From positions 124,001-188,000 of the forward strand of contig JACTAT010000132.1 of NCBI GenBank assembly GCA_014526335.1: a DNA stretch of 64,000 nt, written 5' to 3'. Below the pieces are notes generated by a model. That model saw only the letters and a program-made list of their open reading frames with translations. It had not been told where the DNA came from and ran no database searches. The stretch comes from Chrysaora quinquecirrha (lineage: Eukaryota > Cnidaria > Scyphozoa > Semaeostomeae > Pelagiidae). This document shows, one piece after another, positions 43,701-52,700 of this stretch (its first letter is position 1; each line of letters starts with the position of its first letter). Both the position numbers and the translations under genes were made by a program.

Positions 43701-46700
43701 GCCGATCATGAGCCGAACGCCCTCAACATTTCGCCACACCACTGTAGATATCTTAAATAGCTTTCTTTATGTATAGTCGCTTCACTTTTACTATTACAGT
43801 AATCGTATCTATGAATATCTATTTTGCTGTCACGAAGACCTCATTCTTTCGCGTTTCGTCGGGCTAGGCAGAGAATTGCGGTGAATTGAATGTCCTTTAG
43901 TTTGGCTCTTCAAATGTACCAGGTTTGTTCGATAACATTTGCTGCTCAAATTCAGAAAAAGAAAAAAAATAGTTGCTTCAATATCAGGTCATACCTTACT
44001 GTAGTTATCTTCCTTCTTTTTGAAGTTAATAAAAATTTCCTTTAATAATCCACAACTGCACTAAAAGCAACCAAACCAACTCATAAATACGAAATCAAAC
44101 GATCTCTACTTGAATCATTAACAACATCTGTAACCCCCTGGGAGCAATATGCTTTGCTATTTGAATTAATAAGACCAAGCTATTTACACCGGGTGTTCCC
44201 TTAATAATAACGATAATCATTAGATCTTCGACTATTATTATTTTGTGAAATTCCACAGAAATTATCGATATACCTTTTTAAACCTTTGAATCATTGAGTT
44301 CCCCGGGGGTTTCTCTTCAGAGGGGACTTCTTTGGCTTATTCGACATTTTACGGGGTTTGTCTGCTAAATGTTTGTCCTTCCTGCTGTATAATACGCTTT
44401 GTTAAGAATTAGGCGCTCAAATGTAGACTCCGAAGCAATAAACTCTTTTTTAGACTCTAGGCTCAATCTCAGATCTCATGAAGGTTCAACTCAATTACAA
44501 AAATACTATATACACTATTCACAAGAAGACTGTATTTATTTAACTCCAGATTCGATTCGTAGATATATATTTCGATAAGAATAACTTCGTGTGTACTACA
44601 CACTACAGGCTCTAGGTTCAATTAAGGTTCAATTTCGATAAAAAAAACAGAACAGTCTATTTACGTAGTCCAAAAGCAAGGACGGGGGTAATATTTTACA
44701 CGCTTTATGTTACATCTAATATTCTGCTGTAGAGTCGGAAAACGACTTTCCCACCTTCTTTATCGTTTGCCAAATTTGTTTAGTATTGTTCAAAATACGA
44801 TCTGTAGCTTTGGAATGACGTATTGCTTACAGCAATAGGGGGGGGGGCATTTGGGGGACATTCGTTAAAAAGGTTTTGGACCATCGCCAAATAGGTTTGG
44901 TATATATAGCCTATATCAGATGGTATTATTTTGTTAATTTTCCTTTTGACCAGTACGCCATTGCGAATAAATCCCAGGGGTACTTGAAAAAAATCTGAGG
45001 GGCTCCACTTTTAGGGTTTAAAACTTGGAATTGCAAACACGGGCTTGCTCGAGGGGCAATTCACTCCTTGAAAGTCTCGTACACCTTTGCTGGAAATCCT
45101 ATTGTTTTCTCGGAAGTCCCTTGAAAGTCCATTTGTTTTAATGGAAGTCTCGTACGCGTACGCCTTTTTGCACAGTGAAGTGCCCCTCGGGCTTGCTTGC
45201 TAGCAAAAGTTTAGGCTTGCGACTGCATATTATTTTAGTCGAGGGGCAATTCACTCCTTGGAATCTTGTACACCCTCAGCTGGAATGCCTGTTTCCTTGT
45301 AGGAATCTTATAAGAATCCTTTTATTTCAATGGGAATCTCGTACATTCACTTTTTCGACGAGTAGAATGACCCTCGATTTCAATTGCTTTCTTCATCTAG
45401 TGAAAACTTGAAAATATTTTCATCCTAATTAGCATAATACTACCTCCATCCTATTATTCCTCTTACTTTTAATATATCTTTTATAATCTTCTCAAACCTA
45501 TTTCTTATCTGAGTTAATAAGATTTTGATACTTAATCTTTAACAGTTGAGCTTAAATCTTACGTTAATGCAAAATTCGCCATATATAGATGAAAATCCAT
45601 CTCAAAAAGATATTTTTATGCTCTGAGAGCGTCAGACGAAACGGGTTTTCATGCATATTAAAAAACGTTTCTTTGCAATTCTAAAGTTTTATTCAACCCT
45701 CATGTAATAAGTCTAGTCAGTTTTGTAAGACTAGATTTATTACACGACTCGCAGCTTTCGCTCCTTAGGCCAACCTGCTAGCTACAGTAGGTCGCTTGAA
45801 ACTGCTCTAAGCATTAAGACCATCTAAATCAATTTCGTTATGTAAATGGTTGTTGTTTTTGCATCAGGCTGTCGTTGCTGTTTGTCAGAGCGACACTTGT
45901 AGTGAGTCTACTCTAAGACTACGAAATGGTAAAGCGCATATAGCAAAAAGGCTAATGTAAATACCGTATCTCTGTCTCTCCCCATTTTATGATCTTTCAT
46001 GGACGCGTCTTCATATTCCCAACGGATAGAAACCGGACCTTTTTGCTGACTTTGGGATCGATTTTGCGAAGAAACACCGAGTCAAATCTCTTATGAAAAC
46101 ACTTTGCATTAGCATCAGTGTACGAATTTGGGCTTTAGAAAGGATTAAGCTTTGCGCAACGCGAATTTGCAAAGGTCTCAAGAACACATATCTGGGTTTT
46201 GTATTTAATTTGAATATCGTAGCATGAAACCACTCTGAATGCAGTTTTTAGCATTATGTCACAAAAAATCAGATAGCGTGAAACCTTTTCTTAGACAATA
46301 AGAAACCATTACAAATCCCAACATAGACAATAAGAAGCCACTCCACATAACAGGATGCTAGACTATAGGAAACCACTATAAGGCTGGTATTAATTATTGC
46401 TACCCATTGTTTTTGATGAATACAATAATCGAGACAATGGAGAACTGTTACATAGGTCTTGTTGTTATAGACAATAATTCACATCCTGACATAATAAGAA
46501 ACCACTGCACATAGGAAACCCCATATAAAGATAGTACACTTATTTTTTAATTAGCAACTTGACTTTCGTCCAGCCCTCAAAGTTGCTTAAAATTTTGGAC
46601 ATTTTGGCCCTCAATGTTGCTTAAAAGTTGCTTAACATTTGTTGTACCTGACATCCACCCCTGACTTCGCGGGTCAAAATCATCAACTGTTTGGCCTACG

Positions 46701-49700
46701 AAACAACTTTTGGGAGACAGTAAGTGGAAAAACGTTAGGTAACGAACTTCAACATGCAAAACATAAGAACAAACAATTTCCTAACAACAAGAAAGAATAT
46801 ATAAGCTTGATTGTTTGACTTCTCAGTTGGTTACAGTAATTTAATTGAGCCCTCAAGTTGCTTAATATTAAGGTCACTTCAACCCTAGTTGCTTATTGAG
46901 CGGTTGCTTATTAAAAAGAAAGTGTATTTTAACATTAACCCCATAGTTTAAATAATGAATATAATGAATGCTTTGTTATATGCTATAAGAAGCTACTGCA
47001 AAGATGGTTTTAATCATTGTTGTCAATTGTTTTTGCATATGCAGTAATTGATCTCGTTGTTAATCGAATTTCCTGATTTTTTTACTCACTCTTGTCTTTG
47101 CAGTTACAAATGGGTCGTACCATTCACATACATCACCCAAGATCAACCGACCACAAAGAAGAACGTTACCATGAATATGGGGCCTGGTAAGGACAATTCA
47201 ATTCAATTTTCTGTCGTGATGACAAATCCACAAATGAGGTGCTGGAAAAGGGAAGGGACTTATAAAAGAACGGAATTGCCAAACCCGCTGGTCGAATTTG
47301 CAGAATAAGCACGTGTGCCAAAGCAAATTTTAGTATATAGGACTAGCTTGGCAGCCCGCGCTACACGCGAGGCCGCCATCGCCGACCTATTGTTGCGAAG
47401 TTTTGTTGTTGTCCTAAACAATGTAAAACTACAATGAATTTTAAGAAGGAACCGTTAGGCCATTGCTATTTCAACCTAAAGAGCCCTTTAAGGACCCCTT
47501 TAGATCGAATGGCATGATTTCGAAAGGAACCACAAGGGCTGGACCTCAAGAGAAGGTGTTTTCTTTTGGGCCTTGTTAGGGAGTCGTACTGGAGTCACGC
47601 CGTGCCAGAGAAATAACCTCCGGAACGGCAGAAACTTTACTTCTGAATCTACCAGTGATTCAAAATTGATGACCAATTTTGCCGTGCCGCACGGCAGTGG
47701 CTGTACACTACTACTGCGTTGATTCTGACGTCTGACCACTCCCGTGCAAGAACTTGTTAAGAGTTAACTTGATTGCCAGGACCAAGTACTACGTCTTGTT
47801 TGCAAGTTTGATGGATAGAATTGCAACAGTAGCCAAGAGAAATAGGTTAGGCGCAACGAATCAATCATCGTGCCAATTGTCGAGCCTGTGCTGGGCCACA
47901 ATATTACTGTAATGGCACGACTCGACGTGTCGGAATATTGCTGTCACGACACGACGTCTGTCCAAGGCCAAAAAGATCGTCTGCAGAAAATATTTTTGCC
48001 TTCCTACAACATTTCATTTTATAAGAATCGATATCTATATCGGACCTATTAAAGGACCTGTTTTGTCCTTTTTTTATTTAGAATTTTTGAAGGGAATTCT
48101 GGGAATAATTTCCTTAGTTTCTGCTGCTGAGCACCAACACGTTGAATTCGTCGAATTCTCGTAACTAAGGAGATTATTCCCAGAATTCTAAGAGAAATGA
48201 CCGCTTTCTTTAGCGGAAGCCTCCATTGATCTTTGTTTTAATTGAGTTTTATTCCATATTTTAGACTCTTTATCCGGCCTTCCGACTGGCTCAAAATGGA
48301 TCAAGGGCAATTACCAACAAGCTGGATTTTATAGAGTGACGTATAGTGATGATAACTGGAAGTTATTGATAGCTCAACTGCAGACTAACCACACGGTATA
48401 TCCAAAGCATTTTTCTATTTTCTTATTTATTTCTAGTACATTGCTTGTTATTTATGACGGGGGAAGGGGTGTAGGTAGGGTGGTAAACTTCTATAGGTAG
48501 GATGGTATACATGTGCCTCAGAGAATCTAGTCAGGGGATGATAAGTAGGGCATAACTATAGAAAATATAACACCTTAAACATGCCATAAACTACAATGTA
48601 AAAAAAAACTGTGTGCCGTCTGTAAGATCTCTTGAACCGTCTGTCTACCCGGAGGTGTAGGTAGGATGGTAAACTCCTATATGTAGGATGGTATTCATGT
48701 GCCTCTGAGAATCTAGCAAGGAGTTGATAAGTAGGGCATAACTTTGAAAATATTCCCCATAACTAGGCCATAAGCTTTAATGTAAGAAAAAACTGTGTGC
48801 CAAACCGTCTGTCTACCCGGAGGTGTAGGTAGAGTGGGAAACTCCTATATGTGGGATGGTATACATGTGCCTCAGAGAATCTAGTCAGGGGTTGATAAGT
48901 AGGGCATTACTTTGAAAATATACCCCTTAAAGATGCCATAAACTACAGTGTAAGAATAACCTGTGTGCCATCTGTAAGATCTCTGGAACCGTCTGTCTAC
49001 CTGGAGGTGTAGGTAGTGTGGTAAACTCCTATAGGTAGGATGGTATACATGTGCCTCAGAGAATCTAGTCAGGGGATGATAAGTAGGGCGTTACTTTGAA
49101 GATATAACACCTTAAACATGCCATAATCTACAATGTAACCATGTAAGAAAAACTGTGCGCCATCTGTAAGTTCTCTGGAACCGTCTGTCTTCCAGGAGGC
49201 GTTGGAAAATGTCTATTAGATTTCTGCTGTTGCGAATTTCAAAGCATAATGTACAAACAAAAGCCCATTGTCCGAGCGTAATCTAACACCAGGACAATTA
49301 TATTATGTGAGAGTAAACAGCGTTTCCATCTGTAAGCTCTCTCAAACCCTCTGTATACCTGAAGGCGTTGAAGAAGGTCTATACGCTTTCTGTCGCTGAA
49401 ATTTCCAACTCAGACCTGGTACCTATTGTTAACGCCAATAAAGTACTTGAAAAGGCTGAATTGCATCTCACAGCCTGTGCAGAGTTTCACAGAACATTAC
49501 CCATAACAATGGCAAAGAATCGGAAAAAAACAGGGGTGCCACACGAATACACATCTTTAGAAGTTACTCTCCTCGATCGTATCAGTAAGTCATTTTAAGT
49601 AAACTGCAAACTAAAATTATGAAATCGAAGAGTATGTCTTTTCTTTTCTGAAATAGGTATTTTCGGCATTGGATAGAGCTGGTATCATTGATGATGCATT

Positions 49701-52700
49701 CAATTTGGCGAGGTAAGGCATAGCTCTAATTATTTCTATCATTTGTGAGTGGTACGAAATTTCAAATTCAAACCCAAAGCAAACCGAAAAAAATCTAAGG
49801 CCCCGTTTACACGAGACCGGTTCACTTTTGATCAGTATCAAAAGTGAGACGGATCAGTTTTGTTTACACGGAGCCGGACTACTTATGTTACTGATAGGCT
49901 TTCCGTTTACACAAGTGCGGATTCGCATGAAATGGAGGCCTAACTAACGAAGTGAGGCTGAAATTCGAAAAAATTTGGGCGTAAGCGCTTGGCGCATAAA
50001 CGTTTTTAAAAACGGATCAAAAGTGAGCCAGATTGTCAGTTTACACGAGACCGGATCACTTTCAAAACGTTTCGCTAAAAGGATCAAAACTTATCTGGCT
50101 ATCCATATTGATCTTGATGCGGATTGCTTGGTCTCGTGTTAATGGGAAGCGTATCCGTATCAATTTTGTTTCGGATTCAAATCGATCCGGCCTCGTATCA
50201 ACGGTGCCTAAACCATCCAGCCCAAACCAAACCTATGATTATTGCTATGTTTATAATATCAATTTTTATCTGTACAGAGCTGGTGTACTGGATTACAAAA
50301 TAGCATTAAGTGCAACGAAATATCTTGACAAAGAAGAAAGTTATGTTGTTTGGAGAGTTGCTTTGAGTAATTTGAATTACATCAGCAAAGTTCTCAGTGC
50401 TGGAACATCATACTCATTGTTCAGAGTAAGATTTGTATATATTTTAGTATATTATGCACCAGTCAGCTCATGTTGCCCTCTTCTTGTCCCATCGGTTGTG
50501 TCATTTCATAAAAGGCTATCAGGAGACTACCCGAGAGTTATATTGTTCAGTACATTATAAATTGGTAAAGTTCTCAGTGCTGGAACATCATACTCATTGT
50601 TCAGAGTAAGATTTGTATATATTTTAGTATATTATGCACCAGTCAGCTCATGTTGCCCTCTTCTTGTCCCATCGGTTGTGTCATTTCATAAACGACTATC
50701 AGGAGACTACCCAATGTCACGCAATGTCAACTCAGCACTACTTTCTGATTGGTGCTGTTGTTCATTTATTTTAATTCGATTAAATTTCTAGCTAACAATA
50801 TGTAAAAAAAGCTAACTAATCTAAAATCGAATAATTTACATGTTCATACATCTTACAATTTACATTTACATAGTAAATAACCTACCCATTTTACATAACC
50901 ATTAAAATAACCATTACACGAGACAAGATTAAATACATTCTGAGCTGGCGCTGCATTTACATTTAGGACTATTCCATTGTTTTATAAAAGTCTTGAAACA
51001 ATTTAGATTTTCAGCGGACTTCATTTCTTTTGGTAACCCATTCCATATCTGGGGTCCTCGTATGGGAAAAAATACTTTGATAGCAGTATAAGATAGTACT
51101 ACAATTATTTTCCCAGAGTCCAGAAAGAGAAAAATACGCCCAGCTGCAAACGTTCCTCACTTAACAATGAAAACAGCCATGTCTTGCATTTGGCATGAGA
51201 TTAATCTTTTTCGAATCGACCTTCCTCCTGTCAATGTAACTTTTCCCTGACACTGTCTTTTCCAGTTGTTTATAAAATACATTGTTGTCAAGATGTCGAT
51301 AAGATGTTTGCATTTATCTTTTAGAAATACATGGTGAATAAATTGACACCAATGGTCAAGAAAGTCGGTTGGGATATGTCATCAGGATCTCATATTGACA
51401 AGTAAGTACTTCGTGTAATACAAATCATGCAGACAATGTCTGGCGATCGTGTCAGATATACTACAATCTTTGACAAAAACTAAGAGCCAAACTGAATTTT
51501 TCACTGATATTTGTCTTACCTTCGCATGTCACGCCTCCCCCTCACTCAATGTTGATCAAATGGCGTTGAATTGTTTTCGTTGTAACTCAACATTGATTCA
51601 AGGGGGGGAGGGGGAGTGAATTATTGATTAGGGAAGGTTTGTTTGTTTGTGTGTTTGTTTGTTGTTTGAAGGTACAGTTAAGGAATTGTAGGATTACTCG
51701 GAATCATCTGGTTGTCTCAGTATATTTTGTCCACGATTGTAGATGAGCCGCCATGGTTTTCAAAGACGAACCCTTTCTACCAACCTTTTTCTCTACGAAT
51801 AGATAGAATGAGAATTATTCAAATTTTGAACTAATGTAAAGAAAAATAATAACATTTTGGACGCCCATTAAGCTCAAATTTCTTGTGTTGGCTAAAGAAT
51901 CAGCGTATGTTTTTGGTAACTTGAGTTTCGTACTTTGAAGATGATAGATTTTGTAGAATAGATATAACTGTTGCAAAATAAGCACAGGTACCGAAAACGA
52001 TAAGCTAATCGAACGTACATGACGTGACCAAAACTTTTATCTAAAAAAATAGCTACCATAAAGAAAGAAGTGCCTGCGAAATCATCCGGCTTTGGGGGCA
52101 GTGGGCAGGATGTTTTGGGGACTTGCCAGACCTGAAACCAAAATTACGCTTACTAGTCTGCTAAAAGAGAAGGCGTCTATTGAAAACATAGGACTACAAA
52201 ATAAATACACCCATTATTTATGAGATGTTATATCTTATCATATACTGGACTTATCATTATTCATTTATTGATTAATTAGTTAGTTGACTTGATTAATTGA
52301 TTATTTGCCATTCGTTTCGTTTAGGTATAAACGAATCATGTTTCTATCGGCTGCTTGTGACTATGGTGATGCTGACGCCATCTCTAAGGCCCAGACCCTT
52401 TTCAACGATTGGATGATAAACAACATCACGTGAGTAGTTATTAAAGTTGTGTAGTAAGTCTTTGGCTGGATTTGGGACTAGTTCTCAAAAGGATAAGGCT
52501 TGGGAGATTGGAAAGGATTTCAGAACATCTACACTAAAGTTAAAGAATGAACTTGTAGTGACTCTCCTTTTCAGTTTGTTTATTTACATTTGCAAGCAGG
52601 GCATCTTTTAACATTGTATCTATTGAGCCATTTGCCCAGTGGACCATCTTCTTTGCCCAGTATCCAACGAAATTCTTTTTTGGCCCACTAGTATCGGGCG

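Noticed and set aside
43558..43776. 72-aa plus-strand frame in intron 10
   Set aside because: No conserved motif, no fitting phase with flanking exons, and no promoter or polyadenylation evidence.
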